A stretch of DNA of 64,000 nt from Gordionus sp. m RMFG-2023 (Eukaryota > Nematomorpha > Gordioida > Chordodea > Parachordodidae), in the NCBI RefSeq assembly GCF_954871325.1, contig NC_088775.1, positions 5,567,475-5,631,474 of the forward strand, read 5' to 3'. Below, piece after piece: positions 35,111 through 47,520 of the stretch (positions are counted from its first letter, which is position 1; each line of letters opens with the position of its first letter). A program made the position numbers and the translations under genes. A model generated the notes under the pieces. The model was given only the letters and a program-made list of their open reading frames with translations. It ran no database searches and was not told the DNA's origin.

Positions 35111-35229
35111 CTTTCTAAAAATGTTCCTCTTGCTTATATCGCTAGCTCTCTCAAGTTCTCATTTTCAATTTTTTTTTAGACGTCTTAATGAATACATGTA
35201 TGTTATAAATAAATATTAATTTTAATTAT

Positions 35230-35335
35230 AAATGGCCCGTTTCATGTGCAATGGTTTTCGCTATCTGGGTTTCCGTTGGGTAAATTAAAGAACAACTACT
35301 CCCATCATCGCAGGTACCTTCCCTTGGTGCTATAC
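35230..35335 (-). pseudogene. Copy B exon E6: zinc site, donor lost
   Basis: 106 bp reading GIAPREGTCDDGSSCSLIYP, then TIAHETGHL. The coding part is intact, but CATTT is followed by ATAATT rather than the GT of A and C, so normal splicing to E7 is unlikely. Confidence 0.8.
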
Positions 35336-36254
35336 CTATGAAAATTTAAAATACATTAGCATTTGTTTTAAAAAAATATAATGGCCTGAAAAAGCGGGAA
35401 ATTCTAATATGTAGTCCTTTTACGTCGTTTAAATATATTTTCGAACTTTAAGTTTTCACTTTTTAAACTTGTAATTGTAAGTTATCATAAGAACCGTTAC
35501 GAGTATAATTTTAAATTATGTAAAATAAGGAAGGATTTTTTTAAAAAAATGATATTTCCAAACATGGAAAACAAGAGAAAACATGATAAAATAAAAATTA
35601 AAAGAATAAAGCATATAAAATTAAATTTTTTAATATAAAATTTAATTTTTTAATAAAAAATTTATTAGAAGAAATATAATTCAAAATACGTATTAAAAAT
35701 ATTTAAAAAAAAATTCATGATTAAATAAAAAGGTCAAGTTTATAAAATAATTTAGATAATTATAAATTTACAACAAAATATAAATTATATAAAATGATTT
35801 TAGTGATAAATTGTAGCATGAGAAATGTTGTAGAAATTTAAAAACAGCAAAAAAAATAATCTTTTTATAAATTTATTTCCCGAAAAAAAATATTTCTTTC
35901 GCAACACTTAAAACCGTTTATAAAATTATACTTTACAATGACATGTTTGTAATAAGACTCTAGATGGTAAAATATTGTATATATATATTGAATACCGATA
36001 ACATCATCATCGTTTTCATTCCAGTTTCTAAATCGTATTTTAATTTAAAAATTTTTTTCAAAAAATGAAGAAATATATAAAATGTAAAGGAAAACAAAAT
36101 TAAATATAATTTATATTTATTATTTGATAGATTGTCATGGAAAGAAAATATTCTAAATGCCAATTGTTATTAATAAAATTATCTAATATTATGCTTATTT
36201 ATATCCTAGTTCTCCATATGTCATAAATTTTATTTTTTGAAATTAATCTATATC

Positions 36255-36420
36255 AAGCTGCCTATCTCTACGATACAACTAATGCACCCTACCCCTCCTT
36301 CACCAGCTTTCATAAAAAAATATTTGAAAGAAAATTCTCAAGCAGGGACTCCAACCCGGCTATAAAGAAATGAAATTGGTATATTAATCTATCTTCTTGC
36401 CCTATATAAGGACATAAAAA
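36255..36420 (-). mobile_element. Second tRNA-derived SINE-like element (copy B intron 5)
   Basis: The minus strand reads A-box-like TATAGGGCAAGAAGATAG, then CCGGGTTGGAGTCCCTGC (B box), then a tail with GGTGAAGGAGGGGTAGGGTGC. Absent from copy A at the same place (near 13.2 kb). Confidence 0.55.
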
Positions 36421-36632
36421 ATTTTAAAAAATTTTGTCTCGACTATACATCATATTATTCAAACATCATACCACGTGAGATTCAAAATTTAAATGTAGTC
36501 ACATGTTTTTTAGATACAACGTATCATCACCAATTTTTAATTAACCATTCGATTCCTTTGAGTGAATTGAATTGATTAATATTCGTAATTATACAACAAT
36601 ACGAATTGTAAATTATTTGATTACTCCGAATT

Positions 36633-36822
36633 TAGTATTGTTAAACAGGGGCTAACTCAATATTTTTACCAGAAAAATATAGCCCAAGCCTCGAAATTTT
36701 GCAAATAGATGTCTAGACCCTTGTGCCATCTGAACAAAATCTTCAGGCTCGCATAATATTTTTCTGGATAAAATATCGAGTTAGCCATTTAAAAATAGGC
36801 TTAAATAGAGCCGTTTAACACA
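36633..36822. mobile_element. TA-flanked MITE (TAGTGTTGTTAAACGGCTC family)
   Basis: Left arm truncated (AGTATTGTTAAACAGGGGCT), right arm ends AATAGAGCCGTTTAACA. Copy B intron between E5 and E6. Confidence 0.75.
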
Positions 36823-37547
36823 GGCCTATTGTAAAATAAGAAGCATAATAACATCGTTTGTAAATTAATATTGTATTATAATATTAATTTCAAACTTTAC
36901 TATATAATCTAATGTAAAACCTTAAGACTTTAAAAAATTATTTTTCCAATTCTAAATTTTCTTTTAAAACAGAAGTTCTTTTGGTGATTATTTATTGGGT
37001 TTTATCTGTTCATGTTCAACTGTGTAAATAAGCAAACGGTCCTCGATATTTTTTTAAATAACTTCTGTTTCCTGTTTTAAGATATTTTGAGAGAAAGATT
37101 CAAGGTTTTGGTTTCTATTGCTAGATTTTTCCTGGTTTGTAGGGTACCGATTTAGTTTCAATCACTGCAAGTAATATATTTATGAAATAGTACAGTAAAT
37201 GTGACAGCGATTCTAAATGATAATGAAGAAACCTTTTTTCTTCTGTTCATGGTATTATTTATTAAGTTGAAGATTGTCCCTGAAACAGATAAATGAGAGG
37301 TATGATATGAAATAAGTTTCTACATTTTAAATGATTTTGATTTGTAACAAAAAAAACAAGGCTAGCCAATTGGCAATCACCATATAGTTTAATAATATAT
37401 ATACAAATGACTTCAAAGATTTTTGCTGAAAATTTTTTTTGAAGATATTTTTAAGACACTGATAAAGGAATACAACGTGTCTTTCAAACAATGAATTGTC
37501 CAAAAAAATCTTTTTAACGTGCTAAACAAAAAAATCAAATTAATTAC

Positions 37548-37651
37548 GCCGAAATCAAATAAGAAACATCTTCCTCCTTGTTAGCACGAGCGTCGGCAGT
37601 GTATTGGCAAAATATATCAAGATCCTCTTCTGTTCTAATATCAGGTCCACT
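37548..37651 (-). pseudogene. Copy B exon E5: catalytic domain
   Basis: 104 bp reading [20 protein letters not shown], then [14 protein letters not shown], with GC|GTAATT donor in phase 2 as in A and C. It differs from copy C at one visible residue. Confidence 0.78.
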
Positions 37652-37698
37652 CTAAGAATAAAAAATTTATGTAATTTATGGAATATAAAAATATTTAC

Positions 37699-37770
37699 AT
37701 ATTGTTTAATTCCTTTGAGAATAAAATGGGCTTCTCTTTGAAATGTAGGATCCCTCAAAATGTAATCAAC
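37699..37770 (-). pseudogene. Copy B exon E4: catalytic domain
   Basis: 72 bp reading [20 protein letters not shown], then IKQY, identical in protein to copy C. Flanked on its 5' side by the hAT element at 37832-40906. Confidence 0.8.
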
Positions 37771-37999
37771 CTATTTAAAAAATTGTATAAAAAAATAGCA
37801 ATTATTCAATTAAAATTAATCATTGTTAATATAGTAAATGTCAATTCAAAAAAGTAACGCGTTTTTCGTTACGTTTCGAAAAAGATATTTTACCGTTACT
37901 TATAACCTTGTGAAAAGGAACATGTTACCTCGCTAATCCACGCGTTACTCGAAAAAATACGAAATATTATATAAAAAATTGTTTTTACCCCATAAATAA

Positions 38000-39530
38000 A
38001 TTATATAAAAATAATATATTATAAAACTATTTTAAAATTTACACACATAGTGTGATTTATTAAGAATCTGAAAAAAAATAATGAGATTTAAAAAAGATAA
38101 TTTTATAAATGTATAATCTATGATTGTGAAAAAATAATTTCAAATATAAAAACCATTATAAATTACTATAAAATATATATAAAATACATAATCTATATTA
38201 AAAAGGGACATAAGAAATATGTAAAAAAATGTAAAAAATAACAATAAAATCGGGGATGGTATAAAGCAAGGAAAAGAATAAGAAGTGGGTCTAAAATAGC
38301 ACTTTGGCTAATAGGCAACCATTGAAGCTGTTGTAATTCGATTTAAGGATAGCTATGGCCAACCTTAGTAGAAGAAAAAAAACCCTCTCATGGTTTTTCT
38401 GAGAGTTTGCTGATTTGTGACCCCAATTTGAGAATAATGTTAGGGCAAGTTTGAAGAAGGCGGCAAATGTGATGAAAATTCTAGGAATAAAACAATGGTC
38501 ACTTGAAATTTCTATGTATTTGGAGATTTTTAGTTCTTCCTTATGGTCATGAGTGCTTGGTATGATCGGATCGGGGGTTCAATACATAAATAGTCCCATA
38601 CCGATTTGTTCTGTCCTTCAAGGAATTTGAGTAATCCTGTCAGGACAATTATTGTCTGTTCTTAAAAGACACTGGGGTATAGTATGGATGGTATTTAAGT
38701 TCGGAACGTTGGTTGATTGAATTATTAAGCGCATGTCTGATGAATCGACCATTGCATTAGCGTTAATGTAAACTTTGTCTTCCATTCATATCAAAGGGCG
38801 AGTTACAACCTGAACACATGAGAGGGTGGGTGATGGTACAGTTTAGACGAATTCCGATGGCGTGGGTAAGTTTGTTGTTAGAAAGTTGAAAATTGACGGA
38901 AGGAATGGCCTCGAGAAACTGTACCTTTGAACTGGAAAATGAATAGGATGCGGTCAATAGATTGCATGCTGAATTAGAGTGTTTTAACACAGCGAGCAAC
39001 TACCGACGCGTCCCTGTTCTTCAGTCTATGGATTGTGGGGGTTGAAAATATTGAACTGTGTTTTCCAAATATTTATAGCCTCAATTAAGGAAGAGTCTTC
39101 TTTAAATTGATAGGCGTTGGTTATTTGCTTTGAAAAAAGCTAAAAGATGTTATTGTTAAGTCATAGAGAGATCTAATGCCAAGTCCACTTATTTTGGTTG
39201 GGAGCGTAGTTTGGGCCCCAAGCTGTTTAGTTGAATCGGAGGTTTACTATTTTTTGTTAAAATCTTTATTCCATTTTTTAGTGGAAAGAGATACTTAAAA
39301 ATCGGTGTTGGACAGAGTGCTTAAAGAATCTTTTGTATAAAAAAAAGTTATTTTAACAAAAAGGACATGCGTGAAGGAATAAGAAGATGTCCTCCAGTTT
39401 AAGGATTATGTGAAGAGTTGAGCTCCAGGAGATCCTAGATGTGTTACTTCATCAAGTGCATTGAATATGAAATCATGACTGTTAGGAGTGTTTGAATTAA
39501 TTGGATGAATTTTGATTAAATATTGTTTAT
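38000..39530 (-). mobile_element. Decayed retroelement fragment (probably LINE-type), inside the copy B hAT
   Basis: The minus strand reads THAIGIRLNCTITHPLMCSG, then CNSPFDMNGRQSLH, a C-x2-C...H zinc-knuckle-like region, followed by a KISKY..FIP..ITFA and GHKSANSQK-like tail. This order is known from the 3' end of animal reverse-transcriptase elements with a C-terminal nuclease-like region. Composition is richer in G+C than the host. Broken throughout; no RT core is visible. Confidence 0.55.
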
Positions 39531-40324
39531 TAAACAAATTTATAAATTAAATTAAATATTTTTTGTAATAATTTTTTTATTTATTTTTTTCAAACAATTC
39601 ATTTTCAATATTTTTTTGAGATAAATAAGAGCGCTTAAGCTTATCATAATTTTCGCTGTGCTAAACACACGTTCAACTGGCGCAGAGGTTAGTGGCTTTA
39701 TTATATTTAATAATTGAAAACTTTAATAATGAATTTAGCAAAAATATATAAAGAAGGATATTTACATTCAAAAAAAACTTAATCATCAGCATCCTTCCTT
39801 ATTTTAGATCCTCATCAAAATTTCTATTTAATAATTTTTCATATGTTTTTTTAGAAATGATCTGCTGGGCATCGGGTTAAAATATTTAATTTAAAGAATC
39901 TATACTTACAAAGTGTTGACTACGTGCTCTTAATTTTCTTTCTTTTATGAAAAATGTTTAATATTGAACCAGGGCAGAGTAATTTTTAACATGTGTTTGA
40001 ATGTTATTAACTTTTAGTTTTGTATTTTGTTTATTTTATCAAAGAAAATGAAAGACAATTATTATTGAGAATTATTGTAAAAGACGAGAAATAATTTTTA
40101 ATTGTAATCACGAAATGAAAAATGTTTTGATGGATTTTAAAGAGATTAATTTTTTTTTGTATAAATAATAAAACATTTAAAGCAAAATTGCAAAAATAGC
40201 ATGGCCAAAAATAATATTTTTGATTAATTTATATATATGTTTGCGGCCATGTGTTTTTTTTCGGCAAAGTTCTATTACATCAACAAATCACTTTTTGAGA
40301 GAGTAATTTTAAATTTAAAAATCG

Positions 40325-40535
40325 GATTTTTCCGGAATTATCCTGTTTGAAATACCTATCTTATGAATTGTAGGCAATTTTTCTGTTAACCTTTGAGTTA
40401 TTTATAATTAAAAACCTATAGAAAATTTAATATAAATTATATTTAGTTTAAAGGTTCATGGAAAAATTGTTTGAAATACACAGGGTGGGTATTTCAAACA
40501 TGACAGCTTAGATTTCCGGTAAAATCAGATTACTT
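40325..40535. mobile_element. Possible MITE inside the copy B hAT element
   Basis: Imperfect inverted pair: GTTTGAAATACC near 40.35 kb and GGTATTTCAAAC near 40.49 kb, with TTTTCCGGAA / TTCCGGTAAAA at the outer ends. Absent from the A and C elements. Boundaries uncertain. Confidence 0.4.
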
Positions 40536-41231
40536 TAAAAAAAACATTGCCGCTAGCATATTGTCAGTGGAAATTAATCAATTGAAATCCACTCTTATCT
40601 CAAAAATTTTAAAAATTTCAAGTAGGCCTCTAATTTATAGGCCAACTTTATCTCGATGGATTTAATATTAATTAGATTAACACGACTCTTTAAAATTTAT
40701 CAACAAAAATTTAATAATGCGTAAATTATTTATAAAATTTAAAAATAAACAATAATATATAATAAATAATAAATTTTATAGAAAAAATTTAAAGTAATGA
40801 GTAACAAAAGAGAAAGGCGTTACTCATTATTTGATTCATGCAACGAATGGTCTTCCCTATCCTTAAAAATGTACGCAGTTAGTAACAACTTTACTTTATA
40901 GCACTATTTATTATATATATATAAACTAAATAAAAATAATTATCATGTCTTTATTTCTTTCTAAATGATTAAGCTCTCCATTCAAGACTTATTGAAGAAT
41001 CATTAAAATAAAGGTTCTAAAGAGAATAAATTTACAAAATGAAAACACATATTCGAGTTAATATAAAAACAAACTACGATATTTTACTGTAAAAATTAAA
41101 TAGATAAATATATAAAGTGTTGTTTTTTTGTGAACCCCAAGATATAACTGTGATGATAATAGCTTGTTAATACTCATTTTTCAATATTCATGAATTAAAG
41201 GATAGAAAAATGAATAATATAGAATTATTAC

Positions 41232-41365
41232 TTGAATAGCAGCTGAAATTAACTCCTCGTTTGTCATCGGCATATTTAGGGGATCTACGTAAAACATAGC
41301 TTCCACATAATAAGGACCATTAAAAAGGGGACTGAAACTTTTGGCCTTTTTGAGTGATTTGTTAG
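41232..41365 (-). pseudogene. Copy B exon E3: start of the catalytic domain
   Basis: 134 bp, open, with [18 protein letters not shown] conserved exactly as in A. The acceptor TTAG|CT and donor CAA|GTAATA are intact. Confidence 0.8.
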
Positions 41366-41778
41366 CTAATTCATTGCAAATAAATATTTAAATGTCAAGC
41401 ATATTATAGAATTGGTGATATATAATATATAAAGTTTCGTCCTCTTGATTTAAAGTTGAAAATATATCACCTCTTTTTTAATTTTTTAAAATTTGGTCGA
41501 TTTGATATATAGTAACCTTGAATTAAAATGTAATGATATGATTTTAACAATTTTATTTTGCTTGATAGCTTGGAACTAAAGAAGGCAATATTTTTCCAAT
41601 GATTTTTACATTTGTTTTTTTTATTAAAGATTTTAATTCAAAATGAATGTATCCAATAAATTTAGGAGAAGAAATCTCCCTTCCTACCAGAGGCGCCCGG
41701 TTTAACTACACTTAATTTCTTAATATAATACTCCTAAATATTCAATATTAAAAGAAGGAATAGAATGCGCATTTAAAC

Positions 41779-41938
41779 CTTTTGTCTTGTTGTCTATCTC
41801 TATATAATCTTGATGATTATGGTGTAGTACATTATGGGTCTTTGTTAGTCTCTTTAAGTGATACAAATTTTTCCCATCTCTATCAACAGGTCTACCTCTA
41901 ATCAAATAAGATTCATCCTCTATTTCGATGGTCCCGTA
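41779..41938 (-). pseudogene. Copy B exon E2: propeptide
   Basis: 160 bp, same length and phase as in A. Reads [20 protein letters not shown], open to DYIEIDNKTK. Splice sites are intact (CATAG| and AAAAG|GTTTAA). It is the first recognisable exon of copy B. Confidence 0.75.
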
Positions 41939-43389
41939 CTATGATTAAAATTAAATACACACTTCTCTATCATATAAATAAATAATAATATTTAAAATAA
42001 AATCATTTTTCACACCCAACAAATATTCCAAATTCTTATTTGCAATCAATCGATATGGAAAAATTAAACAAACAATCAAGATTTATGGATGATCCCTCTC
42101 GAGAAGTAAGGCGAGATATGTTAGCCTTTGATTATACCGGGTGACACGATTAAATGTAACTTTTTGTAATCCAACTCTACAATCTGTTATTTGTTTTTTT
42201 TATTTACTAAATTTTGTTAATTTATTAAAGAATATAAAAAATTTAACATCTCTTAATTTTTTTATGAAATTTGATTATGATGATAAGAAGATTAGACGAA
42301 AAATATAACTCAAGACCTTCAATTTTTCAAAATAATTATCGTAGCTAGATTTCCCAATATTATTGGATGATCTTGTTTTTCTCTTATGACACGTTATAAA
42401 ATCAGTTATTCAATTGATCGAAGGCCTACTTAGTTTATTATTGCTAAATTTAAGAGTGTCCTTAAATTTTTTTTTTCAAGTTTATTCAAAAGATTTAAAA
42501 GGTTGCAGCCTATTTTAAATTAATTTCAAAGAATTTTATAAATATTTATTTAAAAACCTAAATGACTAATCAAAATTTTAAATAAATAAATATTACACTA
42601 AGGCTTAAAATTTTGCCTAAAAAGAGCCAAACAAAATATAACCTTTTTGAAATAGTTTGAAATTCTTGTATGAAAACTTCTTATAATTCTTCAAAAATAT
42701 TTTATAATTTATTTGGTCCAAAAAAAATATAAGGGCTTTATTCTTTTCCACCCCGCTGATTACTATCCACTTTATAATACAGATAATAATGTGTATCTAG
42801 ATCAAGGACCTTATTTTTAGAATATGAATTTACTTATTTCGAAGTTGATTTAAAGCTAGCGGAACAGTAATAATATTCCACTTTTTCCTAGGGTATTTAG
42901 GAAAATTTGATATTTCCAATGATGCTTTTTTATGGGCATAAATATATCAATAAACGACTTGTTTTAATCACATTTTTAATTTCCGAAATTATAGTTTGAT
43001 TTTAAATTAGGAGAGTTAAGGAATGACGCTTAATTCAGATTTGTTTTGAGGGCCAAAATAATTTGTGGTATAATTTATGATTTGAGAAAAAATTATTCCA
43101 AACGTCTAGCGGCTATAGCCCAACATAATGGGATAAAATTGAGCGTTTTTAAAAAAAAATTAATAAAAACATGGGGGGCTTCAAAGATTTTTCTATTAAA
43201 TTTTAGCACCTTTTTAATTTAAACTACATAACTTTAACTTATTGCATGGGATTCACTATAAAAGTCTCCCAATTTTCGTACTAGTTTGCAATTTTTTTTA
43301 ATCTGGCTATGATATTTGATATACTTTTCTCGTGGTAAACAAGAAAAGTGGCTTCATAGAAAAGTATACAAATAATTATATTAAAACTT

Positions 43390-43640
43390 GCGATTTTAGG
43401 AAAGTCAACAACATATCATCCGTGAACCATTTGAAATGAACTAGCTTCTGAGGGTATTTTCGGGAAGTTGTTTGGAATGAACCAAAGGGCTATCTTCTTG
43501 GCATCGGTTAGGTCCCAGGCTACTTTCTTTTTTAAATATTTCAATAGCAGCTCTTTGTGAATAATCGCTGAAGTTTGAGAAATACCAGTTACTTTGGATA
43601 CTTAAAAAATTGTCAGGTCGGTCTTTTCTCAATTATTATA
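43390..43640 (-). other. Unassigned coding-like fragment between copy B and remnant D
   Basis: Two minus-strand frames overlap and are both open: 43441-43632 (SLGPNRCQEDSPLVHSKQL) and another reading VSKVTGISQTSAIIHKELL then KKIALWFIPNNFPKIPSE. The second has a helix-turn-helix-like rhythm seen in transposase N-termini, but no family can be named. Richer in G+C than its surroundings. Not found upstream of copies A or C. Confidence 0.3.
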
Positions 43641-43739
43641 GAATCAACATTCATCATATTATCAGCTGTGCATGGTAAACCACCATCACCATGCCGTTTT
43701 TCAGCGGATCCGATAGTATCATTCATATTTAGAGACATT

Positions 43740-45200
43740 CTTTCCATGATAAACATCTATATCATCCATTAAATTTATTAGAAAAATTTCAAACTTTATA
43801 TATGATAAAAGTTATTTTTAAATATGTTAAATCATATTGGGATATAGGAAAGTGGTTTTCAGAATCTTTATATTTGACATAATTTTTTGTAGACGATTTT
43901 AGAAATTCGAAAAATCTTATTAGGCTCGAAATTTATTTTAGCTTATATAAAGTTGAAAGGACCGAGTTAGATAAGAATTGAAGATATTTATTTAAGTAAT
44001 AAAATAATTATCTTTATCACAATTTATAAGTATATATCTTTCGGTAAAAATTGGTTAAAAAAGACATTTGAATATTATTTCCACTAAAAATTAAATTAAC
44101 TTTTACAATTATTCGATACTTTATATGATCTATTGCCGCAAAAACAATATATAAATAGATAATATAATAAACATCCATTAAAATATAAAGTTAGAATATT
44201 TTAGATATTTTTAATATTATTTAAAATAACAAAGGAAGATTTTCCATTATGCCTTAAATCCCGGATTTGTCTTGTAAATAGGATTAAATTCATATAATAT
44301 AAAATATCTTTTTTATGATATCTCATTTTACAATAATCAACCATGGAATCTATTTTAATTGATAAATAAGTACAACAAATTAAGATTTCTCTCACATTTA
44401 CATTATGTCAATATTTATTTATAAATTTATCTTATCATTTTAATTATAAATAATTTTAAAAAATCAGGTATCGCCAAGTAAAAAATGTTTTATAGCCAAA
44501 AATTTATAATTACGTAAATAAACGTATAAATTTTAAATTTAACAAAATAGTTAATAAGCTATTATAAGATTAATTTATTGAAGTACCGTATTTAAATTTG
44601 TCACGTAAATTGCATATTCCTCTAAATTTGTTCTAATATTAGAATTATTTTCTTAAATACTTATATTAAGTGATATATATTTAGTAATTGATATACGTGA
44701 TGCCATAAAGTTTATCATGGGAGATGGGGGGCTCTAGATAAATATACATAATTCTTTAAATATTATTTTAAGAAGATAAAAATATCCTCCCTTTTCTTTG
44801 CACACCTTCCCATAATTAATAAAATTATATAAAAGATAGTGTAAACAAAAGTAGACTTAATTCATGCCAATAAAATGTATTTTGGGATGAATCCCCTTAA
44901 CCTTTAAAATTTTATTGACCTAAGCAATTGTTGGAGGATATTATTTAAATGCGAAATTGGCAAATTATATTTTTAAATATGATCTTTATTTTATATATCT
45001 TAACAATTTATGACACCTATTTTATTGTATTTGCTAAGTTTTTTTAAATATCGAGTAAAATAAATCACTTTTATTATAAGAGGACTTGTTAAGTATCCTA
45101 ACTTATACTTTCATTAGTTCTAACTATCTCATAATTTATATTAGTAAGCCTCCTTATCTGAGCTCCAATGTTTTCCTTCCATTTTCGATTAACATTATGC
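43740..45200 (-). pseudogene. Remnant D: 3' end of a further metalloprotease copy
   Basis: Only the last part of a gene unit. A decayed E16 lies near 45.09-45.20 kb (TNINYEI matches TDITYKI; the acceptor is lost). A trace of E17 lies near 44.58-44.63 kb. The 3' flank at 43.74-44.19 kb is homologous to 60-600 of copy A. It follows the 5' flank of copy B directly, in the same orientation, so it was once the next unit of the tandem row. Confidence 0.6.
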
Positions 45201-45399
45201 GATTCGTATATTAATTATTAGTTTATAAATATTTCAAAAAAATAAATAAAATATTACAAGATAAATAATAAGAAACATTAAGATATGCAAGATTTAAAAC
45301 TCAATGCTTTGATAACTGTATGCGTAAATCGATCTATAAAAGTTTAAATAATATGTCTTTTCATTAAACTTTAAATAATTTCCAATTATTTTTTTAAAT

Positions 45400-47520
45400 T
45401 CTTAATCCTTTAAAATATAGTTGCTCATACTATGTTCATTATTTTATCATGGTGGCAGAAAAGCTACTTCAGAAATTTTTTTAGATATTTTTCAGAGACA
45501 AATTTTAAATATGACTTTAGCTACTAGAACATGGTCAAACTAGATAAAAGAGGATCCTAGAATGTTATGTTTATTTAATTCTAAAACACCTAAGAAGAGA
45601 TAATTAAAATGAAAAAGTAAAAAAATAATTAAAATTTTAATAATAAAATCTCTAAATAAACCAATATGGGACTATAATAACAAAACAAAGTCGATAGATA
45701 AATTAAAAGAGTATTTAATATATTATGATAAGCTTAATACATTATTTACCAGATGATTTATTTTTGGCTATGGAAGCAATGGTACCGAGAGATGAAAGTT
45801 CAACTTATGAGAGCAATGTTTATATTAAAATGTTTATGTCATTATAAATCGGTAACGGAGATAAAAGAAAATTATCCTAATAAAAATTTTCAATGTCAAA
45901 ATTATAAAAATAATCATAATTATTATAGTGAAACAGACATTTATTATAACAGAAATCTAGATAATAAATTTAATAATAAAAATTATTATGAAAATAGAAA
46001 ATTAGATAATAAATATTATAAAGAAACACATTACAATTAAAGGCATGATCATTATAATTATAAATCTCATAATATAAAAACTTATCATGTAAATTAGTAC
46101 CAAATGTTTAAAACGAAATAGATTCTTGTAAATTAAAAGAGATAAATTATATGATAAAATTTAAAGAAATAATTGTGATTAAAGAAAATAATGATATAAA
46201 CATTAAAGAAAATAATGATATAAACATTAAAGAAAATAATAAAATAAAACTTTTAAATTAAAAAATTTAAAAAAACTTTGAAAATACAAATATTATAAAG
46301 AGAGGTAAGGTAAAAATTAAATATCTTGATGTTAAAAAAGTTTTTAAGAATGTGATATGGAAATCATATGTTATAAATGGAAGGCGAAATTTTGTTATAT
46401 AGAACAATATGAAGATAAATCATGATATGAAGAAATTGATTTATTGAAAAATAAGAGAGTAAAATTCAAATTTTAAAAATAAAAATGATTGAAATTTAAT
46501 AAAATAAATTTATAAAACGCGACAATTCAAAATATTCTATATTCAATATTCAAATTGATTATTATTCTTATTCTATGTATGATGATAAATTATTTATTCC
46601 ATCATCATTTCAATTATTCCAAAAATATACGCGAGATAAATTGATCATAAACAATGATAACTAAATATAAATAATAATAAATAACAAGATGAACAGGCTA
46701 ATGTGATAATGAGGATCAAGCAAAAGATTAGACGATCAGGATAACAAGCTAGTGATTCGAACCCAATGAAAAAGATATGACTGAGGCTAAACAAATATAA
46801 TAACAAATGAAAATAATACACAGGTTTTTAGAGGGGGAAGAAGTGAAGAAAGTTCAAATTTAAATTCAAAAATCACAAGTTACAAGTTCAAGTTCAAAAA
46901 TCACAAGTTCAAGGTCAAAAATCACATGTTCAAAGTCAAGTTCAAAATAAGAATTATGACTTAGGTTCTAGAAAAAAAACAATGATTGTTTTAAATAAAT
47001 AAAATTTTGATAAAAAAAATATATATAAATTTGAAAGCGAAATGCAAATGGGATGATCAAATACCAGCAATTAACAAACGATGTTAAAAAAACTATGATT
47101 CAATGGACAAATAAACTCAAGCCGCACTAACAAATGACTTATGGAACGATAAACTGAGGAATGAAGTTACTTAAAAAAAGAGGGAATTGTTAAATATGTA
47201 AAAATTAAATGAATAATATAACCTTTAAAATGTTATAACCTTAAAAAATGTACTTTTTTACTTTTCTTTTTCTATATGTAAGAACTTTAAATTGTTCTTT
47301 TTTTATTTAACCTTCAAAAAATAAATTGTTTTATTTTTGCAGATAGTTAAATTTTGTATACTATATATATATTGAACGAAATTTTGTAAAATTTTGTAAA
47401 ATTGTGATATAGAAAATTTTGATAAAATAAATAAAAAAGGAATATTTATTGTTTACTGCCTTCATTGTTTTATCAAATAATATATAAAATCTTAATTGCT
47501 TTTATCATATCACTCTGGTA
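45400..47520 (+). mobile_element. Decayed LTR-retrotransposon-like fossil in the centre of the inverted duplication
   Basis: A block unlike the duplicated arms. It has a gag-like stretch near 45.7-46.0 kb (LPDDLFLAMEAMVPRDES, then an Asn-rich tail with a CQNY remnant). Short direct repeats lie at 46.18-46.24 and 46.87-46.96 kb. A purine tract at about 47.17-47.19 kb comes just before TGTTAAATATGTAAAAATT, which could be the start of a 3' LTR. No second LTR was found, and no pol region is recognisable. The element is broken many times and looks old. Family uncertain. Confidence 0.35.

Larger units (their letters stand above)
37832..40906 (-). mobile_element. hAT DNA transposon remnant in copy B intron 3, with nested insertion
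   Basis: Same element and position as in copy A. The right end is GCACT at 40901-40905. TAACG runs lie inside both ends, and the hAT motif region (TTCGCTGTGCTAAACACACG) is near 39.65 kb. It carries a retroelement fragment at about 38.0-39.5 kb that is absent from the copy A element. Confidence 0.72.
23277..41938 (-). pseudogene. ADAMTS-like metalloprotease, copy B (probably decaying)
   Basis: Second tandem copy, minus strand. Exons: E2 41779-41938, E3 41232-41365, E4 37699-37770, E5 37548-37651, E6 35230-35335, E7 31983-32117, E8 31597-31717, E9 29419-29538, E10 27972-28114, E11 27261-27322, E12 27124-27196, E13 26908-27038, E14 24881-25001, E15 24442-24537, E16 23977-24104, E17-like 23277-23327. 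The protease exons are open and keep HETGH, GAKHDHD and GIMHYD. Decay signs: no E1 was found, since the region that carries it in A (18.5-20.8 kb) is replaced near 42.64-43.2 kb. The donor after E6 is AT rather than GT. The first and last key positions of the TSP1 core in E10 are stop codons (Trp to TAA, Cys to TGA). The E11 acceptor AG is missing together with 2-3 bases. The E17 acceptor is lost and its frame has a stop. A transcript making only the protease half cannot be excluded. Confidence 0.8.

Noticed and set aside
46170-46960. CRISPR-like array from the short direct repeats
   Set aside because: The 24-bp and 15-18-bp units are contiguous with no unique spacers, AT-only, and lie in a decayed retroelement in animal-type DNA.
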